From: Herbaspirillum autotrophicum
Lineage (GTDB): Bacteria; Pseudomonadota; Gammaproteobacteria; Burkholderiales; Burkholderiaceae_D
Assembly: GCF_001189915.1 (NCBI RefSeq)
Contig: NZ_LFLS01000001.1
Location: 186,001-250,000, forward strand
Length of the DNA: 64,000 nucleotides
Direction of reading: 5' to 3'
Each line of letters opens with the position of its first letter. Within the stretch, counting starts at the first letter, position 1. A program made the position numbers and the translations under genes. The notes below the pieces were generated by a model, which saw only the letters and a program-made list of their open reading frames with translations, was not told the DNA's origin and made no database searches. This document shows, in pieces, positions 43,867 to 54,600 of the stretch.

Positions 43867-44733
43867 ATGGGTCAGGTATTGTTCATTGTCTGGCGCGAAA
43901 GCGTTGAGGCCTTGCTGGTAGTGGGAATTCTGTACGCCTGGCTGACCAATGGTGACGCCGCTGCGCGCCGTGGTCTGCCTTACCTGTGGGGTGGCGTGGC
44001 GGCCGGTATCGTGGCCGCGCTGGCACTCGGTGCTGCCTTGCTCGGTTTCAGCGAATTGCTGTCGGGTGATGCACAGACGTATTTCCAGATCGTGATGGTG
44101 CTGGTGGCAGCGGTATTGATTGTGCAGATGGTGTTCTGGATGCGCAAACATGGCCGTACCCTCAAAAAGGATATGGAGTCGTCGCTGCAGACCAATTATC
44201 AAAGCGGCAACTGGTGGGGCGTCTTCCTGCTGGTGGCGCTGGCGATTGCGCGCGAGGGCAGCGAAACGGCGGTGTTCTTGTACGGTATCGGTCTGGGGCA
44301 GCAGGATGCCAGCCGCGGCGCATTGATCTTTGCCGGCGTGTTGGGCTTTGCGCTGGCTTTCCTGACCTTCTATCTGTTGCAACTGGGCGGCAAGATCTTT
44401 TCGTGGCGCCGGTTTTTCCAGGTTACCGAAATCATCTTGCTGTTGCTGGCGGCCGGCCTGTTGCTGACCGGCGTTGAAAAGCTCATGGATCTGGCGCTCG
44501 AAAGTTCCGACTGGCTGTCGTCGATGGATTTCACGATGACGCTGACTGCGCCGGTATGGGATACTTCATGGCTGCTCAGTGATTCGTCTACCTTCGGCAG
44601 TCTGGTGTCGACGCTGACCGGTTATCGTGCGCGTCCGGCACTGATGAGTGTGGTCATTTATGTCGTGTACTGGGTTGTGGTATCCTCCGCCCTTGGCAAA
44701 AGCAAGAATTCTCAAGTTAAACGAGCAGCATAA
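43867..44733 (+). CDS. ftrC: FTR1-family iron permease
   Basis: This is a 288-residue, seven-segment membrane protein. The two iron-permeation motifs of the FTR1 family are present: RESVE at residues 10-14 (a variant of REGLE) and REGSE at 129-133. It moves oxidised iron across the inner membrane. CGGAGAGA precedes the ATG, 27 bases after ftrB, and ftrD follows after 6 bases. Confidence 0.92.
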   Translation: MGQVLFIVWRESVEALLVVGILYAWLTNGDAAARRGLPYLWGGVAAGIVAALALGAALLGFSELLSGDAQTYFQIVMVLVAAVLIVQMVFWMRKHGRTLKKDMESSLQTNYQSGNWWGVFLLVALAIAREGSETAVFLYGIGLGQQDASRGALIFAGVLGFALAFLTFYLLQLGGKIFSWRRFFQVTEIILLLLAAGLLLTGVEKLMDLALESSDWLSSMDFTMTLTAPVWDTSWLLSDSSTFGSLVSTLTGYRARPALMSVVIYVVYWVVVSSALGKSKNSQVKRAA

Positions 44734-44739
44734 GGTGAT

Positions 44740-46131
44740 ATGAGTACCTGTACGCTTCCGACTACCCGCCTGGCGCGTACAGGTGAATGGATGCGCCGCA
44801 ATGGCGCATTGATCCGCGGTATCCAGTGGATTATCGTATTGGTTTACGCCTTGCTGATTCTGGTGCCGGTGTTCATGCCGCTGCCCGATGAAACTGCTCA
44901 TCTCTGGTCCAATCTCACACTGATCGCGCAATTCTGTTTCTGGGGTATCTGGTGGCCGTTCGTACTGGTCAGCATGGTATTGATGGGACGGGTCTGGTGC
45001 GGCGTGCTGTGCCCGGAAGGGGCATTGACCGAATTTGCCAGCAAATATGGTCTGGCCAAGGCCATTCCGCGCTGGATGCGCTGGGGCGGCTGGCCATTCG
45101 TGGCCTTTGCGCTGACCACCATTTACGGTCAGATGGTCAGTGTCTATCAATATCCCAAGGCAGTATTGCTGGTGCTCGGCGGCTCGACGCTGGGGGCGAT
45201 CATCGTCGGTTATCTGTATGGCCGCGAAAAGCGCGTCTGGTGCAAATATCTGTGCCCGGTCAATGGCGTGTTCGGATTGCTTGCCAAACTGGCGCCATTT
45301 CACTACAAGGTCAATGAAGACGCGTGGCGTGCTTCTTACAATACCCACGGCATCAAGACCATCGCCATCAATTGTGCGCCGCTGGTGCCGTTGCGCAACA
45401 TGAAGGGCGCCGCCGACTGCCATATGTGCGGTCGTTGCAGCGGTCACCGTGATGCGATTGCACTGACCTGGCGTCCGCCGACCCGCGAAATCGTGACCTT
45501 CGGTCGCAGCAACAACAATCTGTGGGAAAGCGCACTGGTGCTGTACGGCCTGTTCGGTATCGCCATCGGAGCGTTCCACTGGAGCGCCAGCCCGTGGTTT
45601 ATCGAAGTCAAGCAAGGCCTCGCCGGCTGGCTGATCGAGCGTGACATCATGTGGCCGTTCGATACCCATGCGCCATGGTGGCTGCTGACCAATTATCCGC
45701 AGCAAAGCGATGTCTTCAGCTGGCTCGATGGTGGACTGGTGGTGGCCTATATCCTGACTACCGCACTGGTGTTGGGCACCGCGCTGACGGTCTTGTTTGC
45801 CATCGGCAATCGCCTGCTCGGCAAATGGGATACCGGCCGTTTCAATCATCTGGTGCAATCGGCAATTCCATTGGCCGGTTGCGGCGTCTTTGTCGGTTTG
45901 TCGGCAACCACCGTCACGTTATTGCGTGGCGAGCATTTGCCGGTCGACTGGGCCAATGATGTGCGTGCAGCTCTGCTCGCGGTAATGACCTTGTGGAGCA
46001 TTTTGCTGGCCTGGAAAGTCTCCGGCCAGCATGTCAATCCAATGCTGCGGCGGCTGTTGGTCATGGTGCCGGTGCTGGCGGCGCTGGCGCTGGTCAATTA
46101 CGCCTGGCTGCTGATGTTCTGGATCTGGTAA
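44740..46131 (+). CDS. ftrD: membrane polyferredoxin (4Fe-4S) of iron transport
   Basis: This 463-residue membrane protein has about six to eight segments and NosR/RdxA-like Cys clusters: CGVLCPEG near residue 88, CKYLCPVNG near 168, and CHMCGRC near 227. In FtrABCD it is thought to carry electrons so that iron redox cycling across the membrane is balanced. AAGGTGAT precedes the ATG. The four-gene order and spacing support one operon. Confidence 0.88.
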   Translation: MSTCTLPTTRLARTGEWMRRNGALIRGIQWIIVLVYALLILVPVFMPLPDETAHLWSNLTLIAQFCFWGIWWPFVLVSMVLMGRVWCGVLCPEGALTEFASKYGLAKAIPRWMRWGGWPFVAFALTTIYGQMVSVYQYPKAVLLVLGGSTLGAIIVGYLYGREKRVWCKYLCPVNGVFGLLAKLAPFHYKVNEDAWRASYNTHGIKTIAINCAPLVPLRNMKGAADCHMCGRCSGHRDAIALTWRPPTREIVTFGRSNNNLWESALVLYGLFGIAIGAFHWSASPWFIEVKQGLAGWLIERDIMWPFDTHAPWWLLTNYPQQSDVFSWLDGGLVVAYILTTALVLGTALTVLFAIGNRLLGKWDTGRFNHLVQSAIPLAGCGVFVGLSATTVTLLRGEHLPVDWANDVRAALLAVMTLWSILLAWKVSGQHVNPMLRRLLVMVPVLAALALVNYAWLLMFWIW

Positions 46132-46292
46132 GCCGACGGTCATCGGTTCGGCTGCCTGATTGCAGAGAGTGACGTAGAATGGCTGGTTTGCCCGGACTGG
46201 CGCTGCGCTTTGGTGCAGCAGACTTGCATTGCAGAAATAAAAAAGTCTTGTTCCGGAACCGATAAATCAGACTACTTCACTCGACATCGCGT

Positions 46293-47276
46293 ATGGCACG
46301 TCCCCGTTTTTTGCCCGATAACATGACCTTGTTGCTGGTTGCCATCGTGGCGACCGCCAGCATTTTCCCCTGTACCGGCAAGGTTGCGGTCGGCTTCGAC
46401 TGGCTCACCACGTTCATGATCGGTCTGTTGTTTTTCATGCATGGCGCCAAGCTGTCGCGGCAAGCGGTGGTCGCCGGCATGACACACTGGCGCCTGCACG
46501 TGACGGTGCTGCTCTGTACCTTCCTGATTTTTCCACTACTGGGCCTGGTGTTGAAGCCGGTCTTGTTGTGGTTCGTCACGCCGGAACTGTATCTGGGGAT
46601 TCTGTTTTTGTGCGTGTTGCCATCCACCGTGCAATCGTCGATTGCATTTACCGCAGTTGCCAGAGGCAATGTGCCGGCTGCGATCTGCAGCGCCTCCGCC
46701 TCCAATTTGCTGGGCATTTTCCTGACACCGGTCTTGGTCGGCCTGATCATCGTCTCGCATAATGCGCAGCATTCCTCGCTCGACTCGATCTTGAAAATTG
46801 TGTACCAGTTGCTGTTGCCATTTGTCGCCGGTCAGATCGCGCGTCCGTGGATCGGTGCCTGGATGGATCGCAACAAATCCTGGTTGCGTCTGGTCGATCA
46901 GAGTTCGGTATTGCTGGTGGTGTATGTGGCATTCAGCGAAGCGGTCAATCAAGGCTTGTGGAATCAGGTGCCGCCGTCGATGTTGCTCAGCCTGATCGTG
47001 ATCAGCGCTGTGCTGCTGGCAATCATCATGGCTTTGACTACGTATGGCAGCCGCCGCATGGGTTTCGACAAGGAAGATGAAATCACCATCGTGTTTTGCG
47101 GTTCCAAGAAAAGCATGGCCAGCGGCGTGCCGATGGCCAAGGTCTTGTTTGCCAGCCAGACTGTCGGCATGGTGTTGTTGCCGCTGATGCTGTTTCACCA
47201 GATTCAATTGATGGTGTGCGCGATACTGGCGCAACGCTATGCCGCGCGCAAGGGCGGTGAAGAAAACATGCACTGA
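46293..47276 (+). CDS. SBF-like (bile acid:sodium symporter family) transporter, YfeH/RCH1 type
   Basis: This 327-residue membrane protein has about ten segments and the SBF-like pattern: LFFMHGAKLSR near residue 50, FLCVLPSTVQSS near 110 and the cytosolic-end CGSKKSMASGVP near 273. Family members transport organic anions with sodium, and the YfeH/RCH1 branch is poorly characterised. The ATG at 46293 has no clear ribosome binding site. It stands alone between ftrD and a bidirectional terminator. Confidence 0.82.
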   Translation: MARPRFLPDNMTLLLVAIVATASIFPCTGKVAVGFDWLTTFMIGLLFFMHGAKLSRQAVVAGMTHWRLHVTVLLCTFLIFPLLGLVLKPVLLWFVTPELYLGILFLCVLPSTVQSSIAFTAVARGNVPAAICSASASNLLGIFLTPVLVGLIIVSHNAQHSSLDSILKIVYQLLLPFVAGQIARPWIGAWMDRNKSWLRLVDQSSVLLVVYVAFSEAVNQGLWNQVPPSMLLSLIVISAVLLAIIMALTTYGSRRMGFDKEDEITIVFCGSKKSMASGVPMAKVLFASQTVGMVLLPLMLFHQIQLMVCAILAQRYAARKGGEENMH

Positions 47277-47300
47277 GCGGGATCACAACTGCCGATACGA

Positions 47301-47336
47301 AAATGCCTCGATATATTGATCGAGGCATTTTTTTTG
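47301..47336. terminator. bidirectional Rho-independent terminator
   Basis: Perfect 12-bp arms AAATGCCTCGAT and ATCGAGGCATTT with a 6-base loop and a T run lie between the convergent SBF transporter and aldo-keto reductase genes. Confidence 0.85.
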
Positions 47337-47343
47337 ACAAAAA

Positions 47344-48393
47344 TTACGGCGCCGGATTCGGCTGATTGATGTGGATCGCTTCAATCCCGGTCAACACTTC
47401 GTCGCTCAGTGTCAGCTGGATGCTGTCGAGATTGCTTTGCAATTGTTCGAGGGTAGTCGCGCCGATGATGTTGGACGTCACGAACGGTCTGCTGTTGACA
47501 TACGCCAGCGCCATTTGCGCCGGATCGAGTCCGTGCTCGCGGGCCAGTTCGGTATACGCGGCAGATGCCCGCACCGCTTGTGGATTGCTGTAACGTGCGA
47601 AGCGTTCGTACAGCGTCAGGCGTCCGCCTGCCGGGCGCGCGCCATTCTGGTATTTGCCGGACAGCATGCCGAACGCCAGTGGCGAGTAGGCCAGCAAGCC
47701 GACTTGTTCGCGCATGGAAAATTCGGCGAGGTTGATTTCAAAACTGCGATTGAGCAGGCTGTAGGGATTTTGAATCGTGACGATGCGTTGCAGGTCATGT
47801 TTTTCTGCTGCACGCAAGAATTGCGCAACACCCCAGGCGGTTTCGTTGGACAAACCAATATGACGGATTTTTCCCGCTTTCACGAAATCGGACAGCACGC
47901 GCAGGGTTTCATCGATGGCGACGGTATCTTCATGCTCGATGTGCTGATAATTCAATTGACCGAAACTGTTGACGCTGCGATCCGGCCAGTGCAGTTGATA
48001 CAAGTCGACATAGTCCAGTTGCAGACGCTGCAGGCTGCCATGCAAGGCAGCGCTCAGGCTGTCGCGGCCGAAGTCATTGATGCCGCCGCGGATATGGCGC
48101 GGATTGTGCGGTTTGCGGGCCGGGCCGGTGGCTTTGGTGGCGATCAGCAATTGGTCGCGCTTGCCGGATTTCTTCAGCCAGCTGCCGAGATAGGATTCGC
48201 TCAGACCCTGGGTTTCCGGCTTGGGCGGCACCGGATACATTTCGGCCACATCGATCAGATTGATGCCGCGCTCGGTAGCGAGATCAAGTTGCGCGTGCGC
48301 TTGCTGCTCGCTGTTCTGTTCGCCCCAGGTCATGGTGCCGAGCGTGATTTGACTGACATTGAGACCGGTGCGGCCAAGTGGACGGAATTGCAT
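47344..48393 (-). CDS. tas: aldo-keto reductase, Tas type
   Basis: This 349-residue NADP(H)-dependent aldo-keto reductase is close in sequence to E. coli Tas: GTMTWGEQNSE near residue 20, INLIDVAEMYPVP with the catalytic Asp and Tyr near 50, an active-site Lys in IATKATG and TIQNPYSLLNRSFE. The start at 48393 has AGAGGA upstream; the frame to 48702 is antisense to the next gene and not used. The physiological substrate of Tas is uncertain. Confidence 0.9.
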   Translation of the reverse strand: MQFRPLGRTGLNVSQITLGTMTWGEQNSEQQAHAQLDLATERGINLIDVAEMYPVPPKPETQGLSESYLGSWLKKSGKRDQLLIATKATGPARKPHNPRHIRGGINDFGRDSLSAALHGSLQRLQLDYVDLYQLHWPDRSVNSFGQLNYQHIEHEDTVAIDETLRVLSDFVKAGKIRHIGLSNETAWGVAQFLRAAEKHDLQRIVTIQNPYSLLNRSFEINLAEFSMREQVGLLAYSPLAFGMLSGKYQNGARPAGGRLTLYERFARYSNPQAVRASAAYTELAREHGLDPAQMALAYVNSRPFVTSNIIGATTLEQLQSNLDSIQLTLSDEVLTGIEAIHINQPNPAP

Positions 48394-48489
48394 GTGGTGA
48401 TCCTCTGAACGGGCTGGCGAAAAAGAAGTAGTATAGCTGGGCATACCGATTTTTGCCGACCCCGGCATCTCCTTCACGCCTGCCTGTTC

Positions 48490-49731
48490 ATGTCCGCTTC
48501 CACAGCGTCTGCGACGCTTTTGCATCACCGTTCCTTTCGCCTGTTCTGGCTGGCCAGCGTGGCCTCGACCATTGCCCTGCAAATGCAGATTGTTGCAGTC
48601 GGCTGGCAAATCTATCAATTGACACACAGCCCGCTCGACCTCGGTCTGGTCGGCCTGGTGCAGTTTGTGCCATCGCTGTTGCTGGTATTCGTGGTCGGAC
48701 ATGTGGCCGACCGTTATAACCGGCGTCAGGTGGCGCGCGTGAGTCTGTTGCTGGAGGGGATCGCCGCTGCCCTGCTGGCCGCCGGCAGCATGGGCGGCTG
48801 GCTCAATCGGGAAATGATTTTCGCGATAGTGGCGGTGATCGGCGCCGGACGTGCATTCAGCAAGCCCACCATGCAGGCATTGTTGCCGGCGCTGGTGGGG
48901 CCGACACTGTTGCCGCGTGCCGTCGCCGGATCGGCGTCGGCGACGCAGTTCGCGGTCATCATCGGACCGGCGCTCGGTGGCTTTTTGTATATTGCCGGTC
49001 CGGCCGTGGTGTATGTCAGCGCTTGTGCTTTGTTTATTCTCTCCAGCATCCTGGTATCGCTGATCAAGCTGGAGCGGGTGACGATCCGGCCGGTGGCCGG
49101 CGGCTGGGCATCACTGTTCGGCGGCATTGCCTTCATTCGCAGCAAGCCGGCGGTGCTGGGCGCGATCTCGCTCGATCTGTTTGCGGTATTGCTGGGCGGT
49201 GCCACGGCCTTGCTGCCGGTATATGCCAGCGATATTCTCCATACCGGTTCGGTCGGACTCGGACTATTGCGTTCGGCGCCGGCGGTAGGGGCGTTGTCGG
49301 TGGCGATCTTGCTGGCGCGCTATCCGTTGCGCAACAGGGTCGGGCGCAGTATGTTCATCGCGGTCGCGGTGTTTGGCTGCGCCACGATCGTATTTGGTTT
49401 GTCCCGCTCATTCCTGCTGTCGCTGCTGGCGTTGGTGGTGCTGGGTGCCTCTGACATGATCAGCGTGGTGATTCGTTCTTCGTTCGTGCAATTGCAAACG
49501 CCGGATGAGATGCGCGGGCGGGTGAGTGCGGTGAATTCGGTTTTTATCGGTACTTCCAATCAGCTTGGCGAGTTCGAATCGGGCCTTACCGCGGCGTGGC
49601 TTGGTGCGGTGCCGGCAGTCTTGCTCGGCGGTATCGGCACCTTGCTGGTGGTGGCCTTGTGGATACGCCTTTTCCCGGCCTTGTTTCATGTCAATCGCCT
49701 GGCATCGGAACCGGAAAAAACTTCCGGCTGA
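48490..49731 (+). CDS. MFS transporter, EntS-like
   Basis: This 413-residue, 12-segment major facilitator protein has the DRYNRRQ motif after segment 2 and a second-half VQLQTPDEMRGRVSA that is typical of the EntS/MFS_3 exporter group. Unlike the protein at 34141-35757 it lacks a soluble tail. There is no strong ribosome binding site before the ATG. It is divergent from tas; a 19-bp perfect-arm terminator follows. It is probably an exporter of unknown substrate. Confidence 0.82.
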   Translation: MSASTASATLLHHRSFRLFWLASVASTIALQMQIVAVGWQIYQLTHSPLDLGLVGLVQFVPSLLLVFVVGHVADRYNRRQVARVSLLLEGIAAALLAAGSMGGWLNREMIFAIVAVIGAGRAFSKPTMQALLPALVGPTLLPRAVAGSASATQFAVIIGPALGGFLYIAGPAVVYVSACALFILSSILVSLIKLERVTIRPVAGGWASLFGGIAFIRSKPAVLGAISLDLFAVLLGGATALLPVYASDILHTGSVGLGLLRSAPAVGALSVAILLARYPLRNRVGRSMFIAVAVFGCATIVFGLSRSFLLSLLALVVLGASDMISVVIRSSFVQLQTPDEMRGRVSAVNSVFIGTSNQLGEFESGLTAAWLGAVPAVLLGGIGTLLVVALWIRLFPALFHVNRLASEPEKTSG

Positions 49732-49742
49732 TAAAGCCGGCA

Positions 49743-49789
49743 CATGCAAAACGGGCCTGTCGCAAATGCTGACAGGCCCGTTTTGCATG
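49743..49789. terminator. bidirectional terminator with 19-bp perfect arms
   Basis: CATGCAAAACGGGCCTGTC (49743-49761) and its exact reverse complement (49771-49789) enclose a 9-base loop, so T-rich tracts lie on both sides. It lies between convergent genes. Confidence 0.85.
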
Positions 49790-49831
49790 CATCACACCCG
49801 CGGTTGCCGGATGTGATGTGGATATGCCGGA

Positions 49832-51421
49832 TCAGTCCGGATGGAATTGATGCGCGAAGGTGAACTCATCGATGCGCGGGGTATATTTCAAGCCCTTGCG
49901 CACGGCCCACGTAGCGTACTGGTGATGCAGCGGAATCACGGCATAGTCACTGAGGGCGACCACTGCTGCTTGCTGGGCGAAATCCTGACGCTGTCTTTCA
50001 TCGACGGATGCCAGCGATGACTGCACCAGTTTGTCGACTTGCGGATTGCTGTACTTGCCCCAGTTCCACGAACCCCAGCCGGTTGCCGGATCGGTGGTGC
50101 CGACCAGTGTGCGCAAACCGAAGTCGCCGGCCAGCGTGCCCCAGCCCAGCAATGCCACACTGAACTCACCGGCGCGTGCCTTGCCGAAATATACCGACAG
50201 CGGGAAGGTTTCGACCTTGGTCTGAATTCCGACCCGGCTCAGGAATTGCGCTACCGTCTGCACTACGCGCTCATCATTGATATAGCGGTTGTTCGGGCCA
50301 TGCAGCGTCAGCGCGAAGCCGTTTGGATAACCGGCTGCGGCCAGCAATTTCTTGGCACCTTCCGGATCGTATTTTTCCACTTTCAGCTTGTCGGAATAAC
50401 CGAGGATACCGGGCGCAACAATATTCGAAGCCGGTGTGCCCAATCCTTCGAGCGTACGCTCTGTCAGTGCCTGACGATTGATGGCTTTGGAAATAGCCTG
50501 ACGAACGCGGACATCCTTGAGCGGATTCTTGTCGAGTGGCTTGCCGGACTTGTCAGTGATGTCAGGCGTCTTGTCACGCGACTGGTCCAGTGTCCAGAAG
50601 ATGGTGCGCCACGAGGTGCGTTGCGCCAGACTGAATTTCGGATTGCTCTTCAGTTTCGGCACGTCGGCTGGCGGTACGCTTTCGATGGCATCCACTTCGC
50701 CGGCCAGCAGCGCAGCCAGACGCGCACCGTCGGAAGTCAGGATGCGGAAGGTCACCTTATCCCAATCGGCTTTGCCGCCCCAGTAACTGTCGTTGCGGAC
50801 CAGTTCGATGCTGTCGCCGCGCTTGAAGCTGGAGAATTTGAACGGGCCGGTGCCGATCAGCGCCTTGCCGCTGTTGAAGTCTTCGGTAGTCGCGTTCTGC
50901 GCGGCTTTTTTGGAGACGATGAAAATGGTGCTGACGTCCAGTGCCAGCGGGCCATAAGGGGTGGCAGTCTTGAGTCGCACGGTATATGGATCGACGATCT
51001 GCTTGTCGATGATCTGCTTGGTATAGCTGGTGAACGGACCCGGGCTGGTGGTCAGTGTGGCCGGACGGTCCAGCGAGAAGATCACATCTTCGGCGGTGAA
51101 GTCGGAACCATCATGGAACTTGACGCCGCGCCGCAGTTTGAATTCCCAGGTGGTCGGATCGACCGCGCGCCAGGAAGTCGCCAGGCCAGGAATCAGTTTG
51201 CCGCTGGGGTCGACATTGACCAGCGCATCGAACAGATGCGAGGACAGTGAAATGTTGGGAGCAATATTGTTGAAATGCGGATCCAGTGTCGAAACATCGG
51301 CGTACAGCCCCAGTTTCAGTTCGGCTGCGGTGGCGACCGGGGCTGCCAGTGGCAGCAACATGGTGGCTGTCAGTCCGCTGAAGGCCAGACTCAATAGTTT
51401 TTTTCTTAAAGACAATCCCAT
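49832..51421 (-). CDS. ABC transporter periplasmic oligopeptide/dipeptide-binding protein (SBP_bac_5)
   Basis: This 529-residue precursor has a Sec signal peptide (MGLSLRKKLLSLAF..., cleavage near ATAA at 33). The mature part is a family 5 solute-binding protein with LDPHFNN near 47, WEFKLRRGVKFHDGSDFTAEDV near 90 and FKFSSFKRGD near 190. AGGAG precedes the ATG. No permease or ATPase gene adjoins it, so it is an orphan receptor that must use a transporter encoded elsewhere. The substrate could be peptides, glutathione or other solutes. Confidence 0.87.
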   Translation of the reverse strand: MGLSLRKKLLSLAFSGLTATMLLPLAAPVATAAELKLGLYADVSTLDPHFNNIAPNISLSSHLFDALVNVDPSGKLIPGLATSWRAVDPTTWEFKLRRGVKFHDGSDFTAEDVIFSLDRPATLTTSPGPFTSYTKQIIDKQIVDPYTVRLKTATPYGPLALDVSTIFIVSKKAAQNATTEDFNSGKALIGTGPFKFSSFKRGDSIELVRNDSYWGGKADWDKVTFRILTSDGARLAALLAGEVDAIESVPPADVPKLKSNPKFSLAQRTSWRTIFWTLDQSRDKTPDITDKSGKPLDKNPLKDVRVRQAISKAINRQALTERTLEGLGTPASNIVAPGILGYSDKLKVEKYDPEGAKKLLAAAGYPNGFALTLHGPNNRYINDERVVQTVAQFLSRVGIQTKVETFPLSVYFGKARAGEFSVALLGWGTLAGDFGLRTLVGTTDPATGWGSWNWGKYSNPQVDKLVQSSLASVDERQRQDFAQQAAVVALSDYAVIPLHHQYATWAVRKGLKYTPRIDEFTFAHQFHPD

Positions 51422-51601
51422 TACTCGCTCCTGTATAGATGAGGCAAATCAGTCGGTCATTCTAAGACGGCCGGATGGCATCGTTACAACATTATTCGCA
51501 TTACCTTATTGGTTTTGGTGATAACGCACAAGGTTCTTATGCGAACCGCGCAGATCAGAATGTACCGTGAAAGCACAATAGCTGCCTGCAGCGGGGATTT
51601 T

Positions 51602-54600
51602 TCAGCCGGGCAGCGCGGCATGCTGATCTTGCAGCATCAGCATGAATTGGGGGAAGGGCACGGCCTTGCTGAAATAGTAGCCCTGGTATTCATCGGAGCC
51701 GAATTCGCGCAAGGCAATCAGTTGTTCTTCGGTTTCCACGCCTTCCGTCACCACTTTCAGGTTCAGCGCATGGGCCATCGCAATGATGGCCTGGACGATG
51801 GCGCAGCCGTTGGCGTCGTTGGGGACATCGTTGATGAACGATTTGTCGATCTTTACATTGTCGACCGGGAAGCGTTTGAGATAAGCCAGCGATGAATAGC
51901 CGGTGCCGAAGTCGTCGATGGAAATGGTAAACCCGAGTGCGCGCATGCCATCCATGATGGCAATGGCCTGATCGCGGTTGTGCATCACCATGCTTTCGGT
52001 GATCTCGAATTCGAGACTGGCAGGAGAGGTCTCGCGTGCCTGTACCACGCGCTGGATGTCGGCAATCAGATTGTTGTCATTGAACTGGCTGCCGGCCAGA
52101 TTGATGGCGATGCGCCCGAAACTCAGTCCATGCTGATTCAGTGTGGCGATGTCGGCACAGGCATTGTCCAGCACCACCAATCCCATCTGGTCGATCAGGC
52201 CGGCTTCTTCGGCCAGCGTAATGAATTCTGCCGGCGGCAACAAACCGCGCACCGGATGTTGCCAGCGCACCAGCGCTTCGGCACCGACGATGCGGCCGCT
52301 GCTCAGATTGACCTTGGGTTGGTAGTGCACCACCAGCTCGCGGCGTTCCAGTGCGCGTCGCAATTCCGCTTCCAGCGCAATGCGTTCGACGGTATTGGTG
52401 TTGACTTCGTCGGAATAGAAACGGTAGTCGTCCTTGCCCTGATGCTTGGCGCGATACATGGCGATATCGGCATTCTTGATCAGCGCTTGCGCGTTGTCGC
52501 CGTCGCCGGGGTAGGTGGCAATCCCGATACTGGCGCTCAGCTGGCATTCCTGGCCATCGATTTCAAACGATTTGCGGGCTTCACCAAGCAGTTTCTGGGC
52601 AATTTCACCGAGTTGCAGCGGGTCTTGAAAATCGTCGATCAGCACAATGAATTCATCGCCGCCGACCCGCGCCAGAATATCCAGTTCGCGCAGGCAACTG
52701 CGGAAACGCACAGCAACTTCACGCAGTACTGCTTCGCCGGTTTCATGGCCGAAGGTATCGTTGATATTCTTGAAGCGGTCAAGATCAAGCAGCAGTACCG
52801 CGACCATGCTGTCGTGATGTTCCGCGTGGGCCAGCGCATTGCCGATGTGTTGCGTGCACAGGAAACGGTTCGGAAGGCCGGTCAGTTCATCGTAGTGCGC
52901 CAGATGGCGGATGCGATCATCGGCTTTGCGGCTTTCTATCGCGACACTGGCGAGGTCGGCGGCAACGCTGGCCAGATGCAGGTATTCCTGACTCGGGGTA
53001 CCTTGTTCTTTCAGTAGCGCCGAAAAGCAACCAAGTATCTGACCTTCCTTGCCGATGATGGGCCAGGCACCGCACGAGGGATGCTGGTCGAGATCGATCA
53101 GGTGCAATACATTGCGCATGGCGATGTCGGTGGTAATGTTGCCGACCACATAGGGGGTACGCGTCAGGATCGCTTCGCTGCTGGCGCCGTTGCCCCGTCT
53201 GATCTGCATGCCCAGATAACCGTGCGTCATGCGCTCCGGCAAACGGTGGCTCAGGACCGATGAGAAATAGGTATTCTGCTTGCTCAGCAGCAGGATGGAG
53301 CAGGCGCTGAAGGGAATTTGGGAGTCGGTGAAGCGGATGATTTCGCGCAAAATATCGTCCAGATCCTGATCGCTCATGATCATGTGCAAAATCCGGTTCT
53401 GTTCGGCTTGCAGCAATTCGGCACGCTTGCGGGCACTGATGTCGCGCAGGATGGCGAAAATCGCGTAACCCTCATCCAGATCGGTGCGATTGATGGTGAC
53501 GTCGGTATGAATGATTTTGTTGCGCCTGACGGTGACCCATTCAAATTGCTGGGGTTCGCCGGTCAGGGCTTTCTCTATCAGGTCGGCGATGTCCGGTTGC
53601 TGCAATTTGGCGCTGCTTTGGCGCGAGAACAGACCGACTTTCTTGCCGATGATTCTTTCCTTGTCCGGCACGCCGAAAAACCGCAGGGCAGCCGCGTTGC
53701 AGTCGATATAGCGCATGTCCGGCCCGATCAGGACGATCGGGTCGCTGCCTTCATCGTACAGTTTGCGGTAACGGTATTCACTGACTGCGCGGGCATTGTC
53801 CAGCTTTCTTTGACGACGGAAATAGAACAGGAAGGAAATCGTCGCCAGCAAAATGAAGCCGATCATGCCGGCCGCCAGCAATATGCGGTTTTCGGTGCGC
53901 CGTTGCCATGGCATCAGTACATCCTCCATGGCGCGCGCGTAGACCACCAGCAACGGCGTGTCCGGTATCTTCTGATACGAGAACAGCAATCGTTCGCCAT
54001 TGAGGAAGGAAGTTTCTTCAAACGTGCCTTCGTTGGGGCCGTTGCGGATTTTTTCCATGCTGCGGGCTTTGCCGAGATGCCGGTTCAGCCAGCTTTCTTC
54101 AAACGGTGAGCGGATCATCAGCGCACCATCCAGCGTGCGCAGCGAGACGATGGCTTTGAGATTGGTCACGCGTTTGTAAAAATCGAAGAAATAAGAAACC
54201 TGAACGTCGGCGACCACCAGTCCGATCAGGTTCAGGTTGCTATCGTACAGATTGCGTGCGACCGGCAGCACCCATTCCTGGTTGTAACGGCTGCGGTTCA
54301 GCGGACCAACAAAAAAACGTGGCCGGGTCGGGTCCGGATCGGCATGGTGCAGGCGCAAATCGCTCAGTTCTATTTCGCGCATGCCGCTGCGCCACGAGCT
54401 GGCACGGCTGACGCCGGTAATGTCGACGAAGCGCAGCGTCTGAATGTTGCGCAGTTTTTGCTTTTCCCTGGACAGCAATTGATAGAGCGCGGTTTCGTCA
54501 TCGAGCAGGCCGGGCGGGGCCTGCTGAATCGCTTGTCCCAGATGGAGCAACGTGCGATCGACGTCGAAGAACAAGCTTTCGGCATGTTCTTCAATGCTGC

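Noticed and set aside
44566-45858. 430-codon minus-strand open frame over ftrC/ftrD
   Set aside because: Antisense shadow of clearly coding ftr genes; no ribosome binding site or motif.
50039-51250. 403-codon plus-strand open frame over the solute-binding protein
   Set aside because: Antisense shadow of a gene with a signal peptide and SBP family motifs.
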